Shown here piece after piece: positions 46,618 through 56,833 of a DNA stretch of 64,000 nt. The notes beneath the pieces were generated by a model. The model was not told where the DNA came from. It worked only from the letters and a program-made list of their open reading frames with translations, and did no database searches. The DNA is taken from assembly GCF_000936425.1 (NCBI RefSeq), contig NZ_AVFK01000002.1, positions 1-64,000 on the forward strand, given 5' to 3'. The stretch is from Skermanella aerolata KACC 11604. Lineage in GTDB: Bacteria; Pseudomonadota; Alphaproteobacteria; Azospirillales; Azospirillaceae. Positions within the stretch are counted from its first letter, which is position 1; each line of letters opens with the position of its first letter. A program made the position numbers and the translations under genes.

Positions 46618-49371
46618 ATGTCCGCGACCAACAGCAATTCCTTTCTGGCCCGGCTCAGCATCATCAAGCGCCTATGGTTGGCCTTCGGCCTGCTGGTCGT
46701 GCTGCTCGTCGCAGGATTCGGCTTCGGGGGATACAGTCTCCTCTCGACGGAAGCCAATGTCGCCGATCTCGCCGTCATCGCGAACGATACCCGGCTGGCG
46801 AAGGAGGTCGAAGGCGCGATATTCAATTTCCGGGTCTATTCGCGGCACTACGTCTTCACCGGGGATCCCAAGGTCCTGCCGCTGCTTCAGGAGCGCAGGC
46901 GTGAACTGAACGACCGCATCGCCGTCGCCCGGACCGGGATCGCCGATCCCGTCCGCCAGCGCATGGTGGCGGATATCGACGGACTCGTCGCCACCTACTT
47001 CACGAACCTGGACAAGATCGTCGACCTGCGGACACGGCAGGACAATCTGCTGCGCGACCGGATGGAACCGCAGGCGCAGCGGATATCCAGTCACTTCACG
47101 GAGATCAAGGACCAGTCGGCGGCCGATGGCGTCGCTTCCGCATCGTTCACGGCCAGCGAGGCGCAAGAGCACTGGTTGCTGGCGCGGCTGATCGTTTCCC
47201 GCTTCATCACCAGTGGAGACGGCGCCGCAAGGGCGCAGGTCGATGCCAACGTGGCGGAGTTGCGGACCCACCTGGAAGAGCTGGACGGTGTCCTGAAGGA
47301 CCCACAGCTCCGCAGGTCGATGACCGCCTTGAGCGAGGATATCCGGGCCTATTTCACCGATTTCCAGGAGGTGCTGGCCTTCACCCAGGAAGCTGTCCGG
47401 CTGCGCGACGACATCCTGGTGGCGCTGGCGGAACAGATTGGCCGCAAGACGACCGAGATCGCCGTCTCCGCGCAGCAAAGCGAACTGGCTCTCGAAGCGG
47501 CTACGGTCAAGGCCGTCAAGACCGCCATCATCATCACCCTGATTCTCTGCGCCGCCTCCATAATGATCGGTGTCATCGCGGCGCAGGTTGTTGCCAGAAG
47601 CATCACGAACCCCATCGGCTCCCTCCGCAAGGTCATGGCGGACCTGACCGAAGGCGATCTGGCGGTTACCGTTCCCTATATCGGCAACGCCGACGAACTC
47701 GGCGACATGGCCCGTGCCGTGGATGCTCTCAAGACGGTTTCGGTGGCGGCGGTGCGCACCCGGATCGGCCTCGACAACGTCAGCGCCAACATCATGATGG
47801 CCGATTCGCAGGGCATAATCGTCTATATGAACAAGGCCATCCTGGCGATGTTCTCGACCTGCGAGACCGACTTGCGGAAGAGCCTGCCGAATTTCGACGT
47901 CAAGTCGCTTATCGGCACCAATATCGACGTATTCCACAAGGACCCGTCGCACCAGCGCCGCCTGCTGGGCGGCTTGACGACGAGCCACAAGGGCATCGCC
48001 AAGGCTGGCGGGCATACGTTCCAAGTCAATGCCCATCCGGTCTTCGGCCAACGCGGCGAGCGCCTCGGCACAATCATCGAGTGGCGCGACCTGACCGACG
48101 AGATTCAGATCGAGGACGAGATCAGCAGTATCGTCGCCGGCGCGGTTCGCGGCGATTTCTCCAGCCGCGTGGACCTTGCCGGCAAGTCAGGGTTCTTCCT
48201 GACGGTCAGCGAGGGCATCAACAAGCTGGCTGCCAACGTTTCTGCCGTGGCCGAGGATCTGGCGGTCGTGCTCCAGTCGCTGTCGCACGGCGATCTGACA
48301 TGCAGGATCGAAAAAGACTACGAGGGCGTGTTCCAGCGCCTCAAGAGCGACTTCAACTCCACCGCCGAGAAGCTCTCCGACATCGTCAGCCGGATCAGCC
48401 AGTCCACCGCCGCAATCTCGGAAGCCGCCCGCGAAGTCTCGGCCGGTAGCCTGGACCTTTCGGAACGGACCGAACAGCAGGCCTCCAGCCTCGAGGAAAC
48501 CGCGGCCAGCATGGAAGAGCTGGCGGCGACGGTGCGCAGCAACGCCGACAATGCCAAGCAGGTCAACGAGGTCGCCTCGACGGCCCGGACCGCAGCCGAC
48601 CGTGGCAGCAAGGTCGCCGGCGACGCCGTCGACGCCATGCGCCGGATCGACGCTTCCAGCCAGAAGATCAGCGACATCATCGGGGTGATCGACGAGATCG
48701 CCTTCCAGACCAACCTCCTGGCGCTCAACGCGGCGGTCGAGGCGGCGCGTGCCGGCGATGCCGGTCGCGGCTTCGCCGTGGTCGCCCAGGAAGTCCGGAC
48801 GCTGGCGCAGCGCTCGGCCCAGGCTTCGAAGGAGATCAAGGCGCTGATCATCGACAGCAATACCCAGGTCAGGGACGGTGTCGAACTGGTCGGTGCCGCC
48901 GGGGGAGCTTTGTCGGATATCGTCGCGGGCGTCAGCCGCGTCGCCGATCTGGTCGCGGAGATCGCACGCGCCACCGCCGAACAGGCGAACGGCCTGGACG
49001 AGATCAATGGCGCCGTCGCCCAGATGGACGAAATGACCCAGAAGAACGCGGCGCTGGTCGAGGAAAGCTCGGCGGCGGCCCGTTCGATGGAAGGGCAGGC
49101 GCACGACCTCGGGTCGCTGATTTCCTTCTTCAGCGTGGCCGGCGGGCTTGCCCAGCAGGATGCAGGATTCGCGCAGGCGGGACATGGCGGTCACGGCGGG
49201 TCGTCCCGTCCGGCGCCGCTGACCGTCCGCAAGGGTGTCGTTCAGGGGCGTGGTGCCCCGGCGCGCGTCGGGGCACCGCCCCGTGCGCCCGACGTCAAGC
49301 GGCCGGCTGCCCATGCGTCCACGCTGCGCCGCGTCGAAACCGCCGACGATCCCGACTGGAAGGAGTTCTGA
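46618..49371 (+). CDS. Methyl-accepting chemotaxis receptor with PAS and HAMP domains
   Basis: A 917-aa transmembrane receptor. TM1 near residues 20-42, a periplasmic helical sensor region, TM2 ([22 protein letters not shown], about 300-325), HAMP, a PAS domain ([21 protein letters not shown]), further HAMP-like units, then the signalling domain with hairpin tip [36 protein letters not shown]. It ends in DWKEF, resembling the CheR-tethering pentapeptide. GAGGA precedes the ATG; a GTG at 46594 is a possible longer start. Confidence 0.93.
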   Translation: MSATNSNSFLARLSIIKRLWLAFGLLVVLLVAGFGFGGYSLLSTEANVADLAVIANDTRLAKEVEGAIFNFRVYSRHYVFTGDPKVLPLLQERRRELNDRIAVARTGIADPVRQRMVADIDGLVATYFTNLDKIVDLRTRQDNLLRDRMEPQAQRISSHFTEIKDQSAADGVASASFTASEAQEHWLLARLIVSRFITSGDGAARAQVDANVAELRTHLEELDGVLKDPQLRRSMTALSEDIRAYFTDFQEVLAFTQEAVRLRDDILVALAEQIGRKTTEIAVSAQQSELALEAATVKAVKTAIIITLILCAASIMIGVIAAQVVARSITNPIGSLRKVMADLTEGDLAVTVPYIGNADELGDMARAVDALKTVSVAAVRTRIGLDNVSANIMMADSQGIIVYMNKAILAMFSTCETDLRKSLPNFDVKSLIGTNIDVFHKDPSHQRRLLGGLTTSHKGIAKAGGHTFQVNAHPVFGQRGERLGTIIEWRDLTDEIQIEDEISSIVAGAVRGDFSSRVDLAGKSGFFLTVSEGINKLAANVSAVAEDLAVVLQSLSHGDLTCRIEKDYEGVFQRLKSDFNSTAEKLSDIVSRISQSTAAISEAAREVSAGSLDLSERTEQQASSLEETAASMEELAATVRSNADNAKQVNEVASTARTAADRGSKVAGDAVDAMRRIDASSQKISDIIGVIDEIAFQTNLLALNAAVEAARAGDAGRGFAVVAQEVRTLAQRSAQASKEIKALIIDSNTQVRDGVELVGAAGGALSDIVAGVSRVADLVAEIARATAEQANGLDEINGAVAQMDEMTQKNAALVEESSAAARSMEGQAHDLGSLISFFSVAGGLAQQDAGFAQAGHGGHGGSSRPAPLTVRKGVVQGRGAPARVGAPPRAPDVKRPAAHASTLRRVETADDPDWKEF

Positions 49372-49484
49372 CCAGCGGTCGGAAAACCGTACTTGCGGCC
49401 TTTTGATGACATTTGCGGTCAGGACCGGGGTGTCGGCATCCCAGGGGCGCAGTCCCCGGATGGAAACGGAATCGGAAAAACGAC

Positions 49485-50405
49485 GTGACGGACAGATCGG
49501 CAGGAGCGAACGGGTCGGCGAGCGGGGGGCGGCAGCGTGAAGGCACGTTGCCGCGATCCAGCGGCGAGCGGGAATTCCATTTCACCCGCGGCCACTTCGA
49601 TCAGATCGCGGCGCTCCTCCAGCAGCTTACCGGCATAACGCTGGCCTCGCACAAGGTCGAAATGGTCTATTCACGGCTGGCCCGCCGTCTGCGCGACCTG
49701 AACCTGCCGGATTTCGACGCCTACTGCGCCTTCCTATCCAGCCAGCAGGGTGAGAACGAGATCGGCCTGCTCGTCAATGCCCTGACCACCAACCTGACCC
49801 GGTTCTACCGCGAACCTCACCACTTCGAGCATCTAGCCAAAGTCGTCCTTCCCCATGTCAGGGAGTGTCAGGCCAAGGTCACGACCAAGCCGCGCCTGCG
49901 CATCTGGTCGGCGGGATGCTCGTCGGGCGAGGAGCCGTACACCATCGCGATGACGGTCCTGTCGACGCTGCCGGAAATAAACCGATGGGATGCCAGGATT
50001 CTGGCGACCGACATCGATACCCACATGGTCGAAACGGCGCGGCGCGGCATTTATGCCGCCGACAATGCGACCGCCATACCGGCCGCCATCCGAGACCGCC
50101 ATACCTCGGTTCAGCAGCAGGGATCGCGCACGATGCTCGCGATGAGCGACGGACTGCGCCGGCTGATCACATTCAAGCCGCTGAACCTGCTGGAGGACTG
50201 GCCGATGCGCGGTCCCTTCGATGCGATCTTCTGTCGTAACGTCCTGATTTATTTCGATCGTCACGGCAGGAGCCAAGTGATCGGGAAATTCCATCAGCTC
50301 CTGGCTGCCGGCGGTCACCTCTACCTTGGACATTCGGAAAGCCTCTATGGCGTCTCCGACCAGTTCGAGCAGGTCGGGCCGACCAGCTATCAGGCGATAT
50401 CATGA
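49485..50405 (+). CDS. cheR: Chemotaxis methyltransferase CheR
   Basis: Methylates receptor glutamates with S-adenosylmethionine. The 306-aa product from a GTG at 49485 has the N-terminal helical domain (YSRLARRLRDLNL) and the SAM domain with SAGCSSGEEPYTIAM and FDAIFCRNVLIYFD. The open frame starts at 49413; GGAA before the GTG and family length favour this start. Its stop overlaps the cheD start. Confidence 0.94.
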   Translation: MTDRSAGANGSASGGRQREGTLPRSSGEREFHFTRGHFDQIAALLQQLTGITLASHKVEMVYSRLARRLRDLNLPDFDAYCAFLSSQQGENEIGLLVNALTTNLTRFYREPHHFEHLAKVVLPHVRECQAKVTTKPRLRIWSAGCSSGEEPYTIAMTVLSTLPEINRWDARILATDIDTHMVETARRGIYAADNATAIPAAIRDRHTSVQQQGSRTMLAMSDGLRRLITFKPLNLLEDWPMRGPFDAIFCRNVLIYFDRHGRSQVIGKFHQLLAAGGHLYLGHSESLYGVSDQFEQVGPTSYQAIS

Positions 50406-51043
50406 AGCCGGCCGCCAACCATCATGGCCATCGCGGAGCGCACAACCATCAGGAAGAGCGGAGCGAAGGCTATTATCATCCCGGCTTCAGCGCACATGCC
50501 GTCAAGGTCCTGCTCGGAGAGCACAAGATCTCCCAGCGGCCGGACGAGATGCTGGTGACGACGCTCGGATCGTGCATAGCCGCCTGCATCCGCGATCCCA
50601 TCCTGCAACTCGGAGGGATGAACCATTTCCTGCTGCCGCAGGCGCCGCGCGGCCACGACGAGGGCGCCGCCGCGGCGGCCCGGTATGGCGGTGTCGCGAT
50701 GGAAAGGCTGATCAACGAGATCCTGCGGCGCGGCGGCCGGCGCGACCGGCTGGAAGTGAAGGTCTTCGGCGGGGCCAAGGTGATCGCCTGCAGCAATCCG
50801 ATCGGCAAGCACAATGCGGAGTTCGTTCTCGAGTTCATCAGGGCGGAAGGATTGACGCTGGTGGGACAGGACCTGGGCGGCATGCTGGCCCGCCGGGTCC
50901 ACTACTTCCCCAATACCGGACGGGTGATGCGGCGGCTGCTTCGGAAGGAAGCGGTTCCGGACATGATCCAGAGCGAAATGCGTTTCATGTCCGATCTGAA
51001 GACCAAGCCGGTCGAAGGCGATATCGAGTTGTTCGGGGATTGA
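50402..51043 (+). CDS. cheD: Chemoreceptor glutamine deamidase CheD
   Basis: Deamidates receptor glutamines. The 213-aa product has the catalytic Cys58 in TTLGSCIAA and His75 in GGMNHFLLP. The N-terminus (first ~25 residues) is His-rich and longer than in Thermotoga CheD. The C-terminus ends GDIELFGD, a frequent CheD tail. It overlaps cheR by four bases and shares one base with cheB. Confidence 0.94.
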   Translation: MKPAANHHGHRGAHNHQEERSEGYYHPGFSAHAVKVLLGEHKISQRPDEMLVTTLGSCIAACIRDPILQLGGMNHFLLPQAPRGHDEGAAAAARYGGVAMERLINEILRRGGRRDRLEVKVFGGAKVIACSNPIGKHNAEFVLEFIRAEGLTLVGQDLGGMLARRVHYFPNTGRVMRRLLRKEAVPDMIQSEMRFMSDLKTKPVEGDIELFGD

Positions 51044-52092
51044 TGATGGCCAAGCCGATCCGTGTTGCGATCGTCGACGACAGCGCGCTGATGCGGCGGA
51101 TGCTGACCGAGGCGCTGTCGGCGGAGCCGGGGTTCGAGGTGGTCGGCCACGCGGCCGATCCCTTCGAAGCCAGGGAAATGATCAAGGCGACCAATCCGGA
51201 TGTCCTGACGCTGGACGTCGAAATGCCAAAGATGGATGGGTTGACCTTTCTCGACAAGATCATGACGCTGCGTCCGATGCCGGTCGTCATGGTCTCGACG
51301 CTGACGCGGGAAGGCGCCGACGCCACCGTCAAGGCTCTCGAGCTTGGTGCGATCGACTGCATCGGCAAGCCGAACGGCGCGGAGGGCGAGCGCTTCGCCG
51401 ATTTTCGCGACGAGTTGATCGGCAAGCTTAAGATCGCCGCCAGTGCCCGCCTGGGTGCGCCGCGTCCCAAGCCGGTCCGCGCCAAGGTGGCGGGACGCGT
51501 CGGCGGCAGCCGGCTGATAGCGCTGGGAGCATCGACCGGCGGGGTTGAGCGTATCAGGGACATCCTGGAAGCTTTGCCGGAAGGATCGCCGCCGATCCTG
51601 ATCGTCCAGCACATGGGCGCTTTCTACGTTCCCAGCTTCGCCGCCCGTCTGGATCGCCAGTCGGCGCTGACCGTCAGGGTGGCGGAGCATGGTGCGCGGG
51701 TGAACGTCGGCGAGGTGCTGATAGCGCCGGGCGATCGGCACTTGGCGTTGCGGAAGGACGCATTCGGCTATAGCTGCGAGATCTCCGACGGACCGCCGGT
51801 CAGCGGTCACCGGGCGTCCGTCGATGTCCTGTTCAATTCGGTCGCCGAAGTGGCGGGAGCCGGCGCCGTCGGCGTCATCCTCTCCGGCATGGGACGCGAC
51901 GGAGCTTCCGGCATGGCCGCGATGCGGGCCGCAGGCGCCTGGACCATCGGCGAAAACGAACAGAGCTGCGTCGTCTACGGCATGCCCAGGATGGCCAAGC
52001 TGGCCGGCGGCATCGCCGTCGAGATGCCGCTGAACCAGATCCCGGCCGAAATGCTGCGTGCCGCCGCCGCTCCCGGCGACCGCCTGAAATGA
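51043..52092 (+). CDS. cheB: Chemotaxis methylesterase CheB
   Basis: The 349-aa product starts at the ATG at 51043, one base into the cheD stop. N-terminal receiver with Asp58 (LTLDVEMPKMDG); C-terminal esterase with catalytic Ser164 (LGASTGGVE), His190 (IVQHMGAF) and Asp286 (GMGRDGASG). Removes receptor methyl groups when phosphorylated by CheA. An open frame reaching back to 50326 is a shadow. Confidence 0.95.
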   Translation: MMAKPIRVAIVDDSALMRRMLTEALSAEPGFEVVGHAADPFEAREMIKATNPDVLTLDVEMPKMDGLTFLDKIMTLRPMPVVMVSTLTREGADATVKALELGAIDCIGKPNGAEGERFADFRDELIGKLKIAASARLGAPRPKPVRAKVAGRVGGSRLIALGASTGGVERIRDILEALPEGSPPILIVQHMGAFYVPSFAARLDRQSALTVRVAEHGARVNVGEVLIAPGDRHLALRKDAFGYSCEISDGPPVSGHRASVDVLFNSVAEVAGAGAVGVILSGMGRDGASGMAAMRAAGAWTIGENEQSCVVYGMPRMAKLAGGIAVEMPLNQIPAEMLRAAAAPGDRLK

Positions 52093-52127
52093 CGCGGCTT
52101 GCGATGATGCGCTGGAGGGGGTGACCG

Positions 52128-53321
52128 ATGGCATTCGGATTGTTGAAGATCACCGGTGGCAAGGCCGCGGCGCCCGGCGTGGCCCTGCCTGCCGACCTGC
52201 GCCCTCAGGACGGGGGAGCCGGCTCCGGCGCCGATACGTCCCTTGCCGGCTATGACGAATTGCTGGCCCGCTGGCTTGGCTTCTCCGACATGCAGCACCA
52301 GTGCCTGGACGCCTTGGCCAACGAGGTGCGGCGGACCAGTGAGCTGGTCGAAACCAGCACGATCGAGATCAGCTCCCGCTTCCGCGACCTCGCGGCCTCC
52401 GCGAAGGAGCAGACGCAGAGGGTCGAGGACATCATCTCGGTCGCCAACTCCGTCACGATAGACGGGGAGCCGATAGCGCTGGACCATGTAGTCGCGACCA
52501 TGCAGGAGATCCTGGTCGAGATGGTCAACAACATCGTCAACCTGTCGAAGCAGGCGATGACGATGGTCTATGTGCTGGACGATGTCGTCCGCGATGTCGG
52601 CGAGGTCGAGAAGAGCATCGCCGACATCGACGAGATCAACCGCCAGACCAACTTCCTGGCGCTCAACGCCACGATCGAGGCCAGCCGTGCGGGGGAGGCA
52701 GGACGGACCTTCGCCGTCGTGGCGAACGAGGTGCGCCAGCTTTCCAAGGCGACCGGCGATCTGGCCGGGCGGATGCGCGACAAGGTCGGCGCTGTCGTGA
52801 TCGGCGTGCGGAGAGGGCACGAGATCCTGCGCGACATCGCCAATACCGACCTGTCGCCGCAGATGCTCGCCAAGGACCGCATCGACATGACGATGATGAG
52901 CCTCGTCTCGCAGAGCCATCATTTCCAGAGCGTCCTCCAGGATGCGGCGCGGGTTTCGACGGAAATTTCCGCCCACATCAACCAGGTCATCACCCGCATG
53001 CAGTTCCAGGATCTGGCGAAGCAGCGCCTGGATCATGTGATCGACGGCATGACCGTGATCGCCGCCGGGCTCGACGATCTGGGAGGAAGGACCCGTTCCG
53101 CGCTGCCTGTCGGGACCGAGGCTTCGTTCCCCCAGGAATGGCTGGACCGCCTGCTCTCCGGGATGACGCTGAGCGAACTGCGTCAGCGTTTCGTGCGGCG
53201 CATGCTGATGGACGGGACGGCGCTCGATGCCAACGGCGCGCTCGATCTCGATGCGGCATATCCGGAAGTGGAGGCGCCCTATGGCGGTGGCGACAATGAC
53301 GATAATATCGAATTGTTTTAA
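52128..53321 (+). CDS. Soluble methyl-accepting-type transducer
   Basis: A 397-aa protein without membrane segments. The middle has a receptor hairpin tip ([40 protein letters not shown]). A C-terminal helix contains [14 protein letters not shown], which recalls the FQD...Q helix of the CheZ phosphatase, and the protein ends DDNIELF, close to the tail of CheD. No separate cheZ, cheC or cheX was seen in this operon. Start and length are consistent with family members. Confidence 0.88.
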   Translation: MAFGLLKITGGKAAAPGVALPADLRPQDGGAGSGADTSLAGYDELLARWLGFSDMQHQCLDALANEVRRTSELVETSTIEISSRFRDLAASAKEQTQRVEDIISVANSVTIDGEPIALDHVVATMQEILVEMVNNIVNLSKQAMTMVYVLDDVVRDVGEVEKSIADIDEINRQTNFLALNATIEASRAGEAGRTFAVVANEVRQLSKATGDLAGRMRDKVGAVVIGVRRGHEILRDIANTDLSPQMLAKDRIDMTMMSLVSQSHHFQSVLQDAARVSTEISAHINQVITRMQFQDLAKQRLDHVIDGMTVIAAGLDDLGGRTRSALPVGTEASFPQEWLDRLLSGMTLSELRQRFVRRMLMDGTALDANGALDLDAAYPEVEAPYGGGDNDDNIELF

Positions 53322-53381
53322 ATGATACATAGTATTACAATCGCCGGTGAGTATGCCGGTAGTGAAGGGGTAGGGTGATTT

Positions 53382-53687
53382 ATGGATTATCGAATTGAAC
53401 AGAATGGCGCCGAACTCAAGATCTCCCTGTCCGGCCGACTGACCTTCAACGATCACGGCAAGGTACGGGCCATGATCCAGGAGATGGTCCAGAGCAGCGC
53501 CAACCGGCAGATCCTCGTGATCAGCGGCCTGGAATTCGTCGACAGCTCAGGGCTCGGCATGATCCTCGTCGCCCGTGAAGAAGTCAGTCAGCTAAACAAG
53601 AACCTGACTCTGCGAGGGGCTCAGGGACAGGTCAAGCGCGTCTTGACCGTCGCTCAACTCGGCAAAGTCATCGACATCGAAGACTGA
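53382..53687 (+). CDS. STAS-domain anti-sigma-factor antagonist-like protein
   Basis: A 101-aa single STAS domain, SpoIIAA/RsbV-like, with the phosphorylation-site loop VDSSGLGMILVAREE containing the key Ser. It lies next to an ATPase and two PP2C phosphatases, as in partner-switch modules. A clear ribosome binding site is not obvious. Confidence 0.92.
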   Translation: MDYRIEQNGAELKISLSGRLTFNDHGKVRAMIQEMVQSSANRQILVISGLEFVDSSGLGMILVAREEVSQLNKNLTLRGAQGQVKRVLTVAQLGKVIDIED

Positions 53688-53709
53688 CGTCAGGGATCGG
53701 TGATCAAGA

Positions 53710-54426
53710 ATGCAGGCGAACACACTGTACGGCGTCGGCCTATCCGCCGAGCGTCTTGAGGAGTTTGCCTCGGCATCCGCCATCGGATGCGGTCGGGCCG
53801 CAACCGGCTTGCCCGCCGACTGGGAGCTTGACGGCGCCGCCGTGCTGGCGGCAAACCTCGATGACGAGAGTTTTGGTGAAATTCTCAGCCGTGGCGCCCG
53901 CACATGCATCGAAATCGGCGGACTGGCAGTAGCGGACGTCGCGGAGTCGCTGCGTCTCGCCCGGACCAGCTCGATCTTCGTGTCCCTGACGACGGTTTCG
54001 GCCTATCGGTTCCAGCTTGCCCACCGCATCGTCCAGGCCCTCGACCGACGGCAGCCGGTGGGGGAGGAGCGGTGCTACGACATGGAGCTGGCATTGCAGG
54101 AAGCGATCAGCAATGCCGTCATTCATGGCAACCTCTCCGTTCACAGTCTTGAAAACCCGTCGCTTACCGCCCTGGAGCGGTTTTCCAACGAAGTCGAGGG
54201 CCGGCTCGCCGATCCGGAGCTTGCCTGCCAGCGGCTGAAGGTGGCGGCCCTGCTGGGAGATGGCGGGATCGCGATCGACGTGATCGACCAGGGACCCGGA
54301 TTCGTACCGGGGACGCGCAAGTCGAGCGTTGCGAGCGGGCGCGGCATTTCGCTGATCGAGACGCTCGTGTCGGGTTGGGAACTGCTGGATGACGGACGCC
54401 GCATCCGGCTGAGGTTCGATCGATGA
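53710..54426 (+). CDS. GHKL-type ATPase (RsbW/SpoIIAB-like kinase)
   Basis: The 238-aa product has an N-terminal region of unknown fold (residues 1-105) and a C-terminal HATPase_c_2 domain with N-box ELALQEAISNAVIHGN and G1-type IDVIDQGPGFVPG. Such proteins are serine kinases of STAS antagonists or anti-sigma factors. It lies between the STAS gene and the phosphatase genes and overlaps the next start (ATGA). Confidence 0.85.
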   Translation: MQANTLYGVGLSAERLEEFASASAIGCGRAATGLPADWELDGAAVLAANLDDESFGEILSRGARTCIEIGGLAVADVAESLRLARTSSIFVSLTTVSAYRFQLAHRIVQALDRRQPVGEERCYDMELALQEAISNAVIHGNLSVHSLENPSLTALERFSNEVEGRLADPELACQRLKVAALLGDGGIAIDVIDQGPGFVPGTRKSSVASGRGISLIETLVSGWELLDDGRRIRLRFDR

Positions 54427-55649
54427 CCGGTGCTCCGGCTTCAGCGGAAACCCGCCAGATCGGCATCTACGATTGCCTGATCCTGGTCGTGGACGATACC
54501 GACTTCAACCGCACCCTCATCACCGCGATGCTTCGGCAGGCCGGGTTCCGGCGGATACAGCATGCGGTGGACGGTATCGACGCGCTTCGGAAGATCGGCG
54601 ACGAGTTGCCCGACCTCGTCATCCTGGACATCGTCATGCCGGGACTGGACGGGTTCGAGGTCTGCCGCCATCTGCGGGCGGATCCTCGGTTTTCCGACCT
54701 TCCCGTGCTGGTCCAGACGGCACTGTCCAACACCGAGGACCGCAACAAGGCGTTCCAGCTCGGAACGACCGATCTGATCACCAAGCCGATCGACCGCAAC
54801 GAGTTGCTGGCGCGGGTCCGCATCCATCTGGAAAACCGCGTCCTGATCCAGGACCTTCAACTTTATCGGGCACGTCTGGAAAGCGAACTCGGCATGGCGC
54901 GGGAGATGTACAATCACCTGTTGCCGACACCGGCACTGTTCGACCAGATCGGCCGCGACAGCGGGGTCCGCATCCGCCATCACACTGCGGTATCCAGCGA
55001 ATTGGGCGGCGATCTGTGGGGCATCATTCCCCTGTCCGAGCGCCGCTTCGGGCTCTACCTGCTCGACATGACCGGCACGGGCGTATCCGCGGCACTGAAT
55101 GCGTTCCGGATGCATACGGTGCTGCATGAACTGGCGCCCCTGGCGGGCGACCCCTCGCGCTTCCTCGGCGAGGTCAACGCGCGGGCGGTGGACCTTTTCG
55201 AATCGGGGGAGCGGGTCTCCGTCATCTACGGCGTGATCGATCCCATGATCGGCACCTTCACCTATGCCACCGCCGCGGCCGGCCGGCCCATCCTGCTTCA
55301 GTGCGGCAACCGGGTGGCGGAACTCGGCGACAGCGACGGCGCGTCGGTCGGCGAGAGTGGCGGCAGCGTGTTCCCCGCCCGTGTCCTGCCGTTCGGGCCG
55401 GGCGCCCGTTTGCTTCTGTACAACAACGCAGTGGCCGCGGCCTTGCCGGTGGAGTGCATTTCATCCGCTCCGGAAGCCCTTGCCGAGCTGGCCGCTCCCG
55501 CGCTCGGCTCGCCGACGCTGGTCGAAGCCTGTGCCCGCGTGACATCGGCGCTGGCCCGCGTGGTCGGCGACCGTCCGCGTGAGGACATGACGCTGATCTT
55601 CCTTGCCAAGGAGGCATTCCAGTCACCGAGGGCCAAGGCAGCGTCATGA
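54423..55649 (+). CDS. Receiver-PP2C phosphatase (SpoIIE/RsbU type), first copy
   Basis: The 408-aa product has a receiver domain with phospho-acceptor Asp69 (LVILDIVMPGLDG) and a C-terminal PP2C domain. Metal-binding acidic residues Asp197 (SSELGGDLWG), Asp215 (LLDMTGTGVSAAL) and Asp388 (REDMTL) are present. The usual Asp-Gly of the LYTDG-type motif reads Asn335-Ala336 (LLYNNAV), so activity may be altered. Its stop overlaps the next start (ATGA). Confidence 0.88.
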   Translation: MTGAPASAETRQIGIYDCLILVVDDTDFNRTLITAMLRQAGFRRIQHAVDGIDALRKIGDELPDLVILDIVMPGLDGFEVCRHLRADPRFSDLPVLVQTALSNTEDRNKAFQLGTTDLITKPIDRNELLARVRIHLENRVLIQDLQLYRARLESELGMAREMYNHLLPTPALFDQIGRDSGVRIRHHTAVSSELGGDLWGIIPLSERRFGLYLLDMTGTGVSAALNAFRMHTVLHELAPLAGDPSRFLGEVNARAVDLFESGERVSVIYGVIDPMIGTFTYATAAAGRPILLQCGNRVAELGDSDGASVGESGGSVFPARVLPFGPGARLLLYNNAVAAALPVECISSAPEALAELAAPALGSPTLVEACARVTSALARVVGDRPREDMTLIFLAKEAFQSPRAKAAS

Positions 55650-56824
55650 CAGGAACGTCATCCGCTTCGGTCAACATCAGGAACTCCCGGATCCTTGTCG
55701 TCGATGACAACCGGGTCAACCGGCACCTTCTGGTAGCCGTGCTCCAGCGTGGCGGCTTCTCCAATGTCGGCACGGCGGAGGACGGCGTCGATGCACTGGC
55801 CAGGATCGGCGAAGCTCCGCCGGACCTGATGCTGCTCGACCTGATGATGCCGAAGATGGATGGGTTCGAGGTGTGCCGTCAGGTCAGGGCCAACCCGGCC
55901 TGGAAGGACCTGCCCATCCTGGTGCAGAGCAGCCTGTCCAGTTCGGACGACCGGAAGCACGCGTTTTCCGCCGGCGCCACCGACTTCGTGACCAAGCCGA
56001 TCAACGCGACGGAATTGCTGTCGCGGGTTCGTATCCACCTGGAGAACCAGGCGCTGCTGCGCGACCTGCAACAGTACCGCAACCGTCGGCAGACGGAGCT
56101 GGCGCTGGCGCGGAGCATGCAGGAACGGCTGCTGCCGCCGCCGTCGCGGCTGGCCCAGGCAAGGACGGACCTCGGGTTGAGCCTGTCGGCTCACTTCGAG
56201 CCCTCGTCCGAACTGGGCGGCGACTTCTGGGACTTGCGGCGTGACGACCGGGACCGGCTGATTGTCTGGCTGGTGGACTTCTCCGGCCATGGCGTCGGTG
56301 CGGCACTCAACACTTTCCGGTTGCATGCGATCCTGCGCCAGATGGACCTGAGCAACTTCGATCCGGCCGAGCATCTGCGCGAAGTGAACGAACGGGTCTG
56401 TCCGCTTCTGCGGAACGGCCAGTTCGCGACCATGCTGGTCGGCGTGGTCGATCAGGCGACCGACACGTTCCACTACGCTTCCGCCGGCGCTCCGGCCCCG
56501 ATGATCTGGCAGCCGGGCGACGACGTACCGGAGTTCGGCGACAGCAGCGGGCTGCCGGTCGGCATCCTCGCCTCGGCCCGCTACGAGAACCGCGACGTTC
56601 CCCTGCCGGTCGGTGCCCGGCTGTTCCTCTACAGTGACGGGGCCAGCGAACTCTGGACCAGCGACGACACCGTGCTGGGTGAGGAAGGGCTACTGGAGAT
56701 CGCCCGGCAACACATGCACCTTCCCGACGACAACCACTTTCTCGACGGAGTCCTCGACTCGCTGGCGGCACTCGGCAGCTTCAACGACGACGTGACGGCC
56801 CTCGTCCTTACGCGGCGCAGGTAG
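55646..56824 (+). CDS. Receiver-PP2C phosphatase (SpoIIE/RsbU type), second copy
   Basis: The 392-aa product is a paralogue of the preceding gene: receiver with Asp65 (LMLLDLMMPKMDG) and PP2C domain with SSELGGDFWD, WLVDFSGHGVGAAL, LFLYSDGASELW and FNDDVTALVL, all acidic positions intact. It should dephosphorylate a STAS protein when its receiver is phosphorylated. Last gene of the operon. Confidence 0.92.
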   Translation: MTGTSSASVNIRNSRILVVDDNRVNRHLLVAVLQRGGFSNVGTAEDGVDALARIGEAPPDLMLLDLMMPKMDGFEVCRQVRANPAWKDLPILVQSSLSSSDDRKHAFSAGATDFVTKPINATELLSRVRIHLENQALLRDLQQYRNRRQTELALARSMQERLLPPPSRLAQARTDLGLSLSAHFEPSSELGGDFWDLRRDDRDRLIVWLVDFSGHGVGAALNTFRLHAILRQMDLSNFDPAEHLREVNERVCPLLRNGQFATMLVGVVDQATDTFHYASAGAPAPMIWQPGDDVPEFGDSSGLPVGILASARYENRDVPLPVGARLFLYSDGASELWTSDDTVLGEEGLLEIARQHMHLPDDNHFLDGVLDSLAALGSFNDDVTALVLTRRR

Positions 56825-56833
56825 GTTGGTTTT

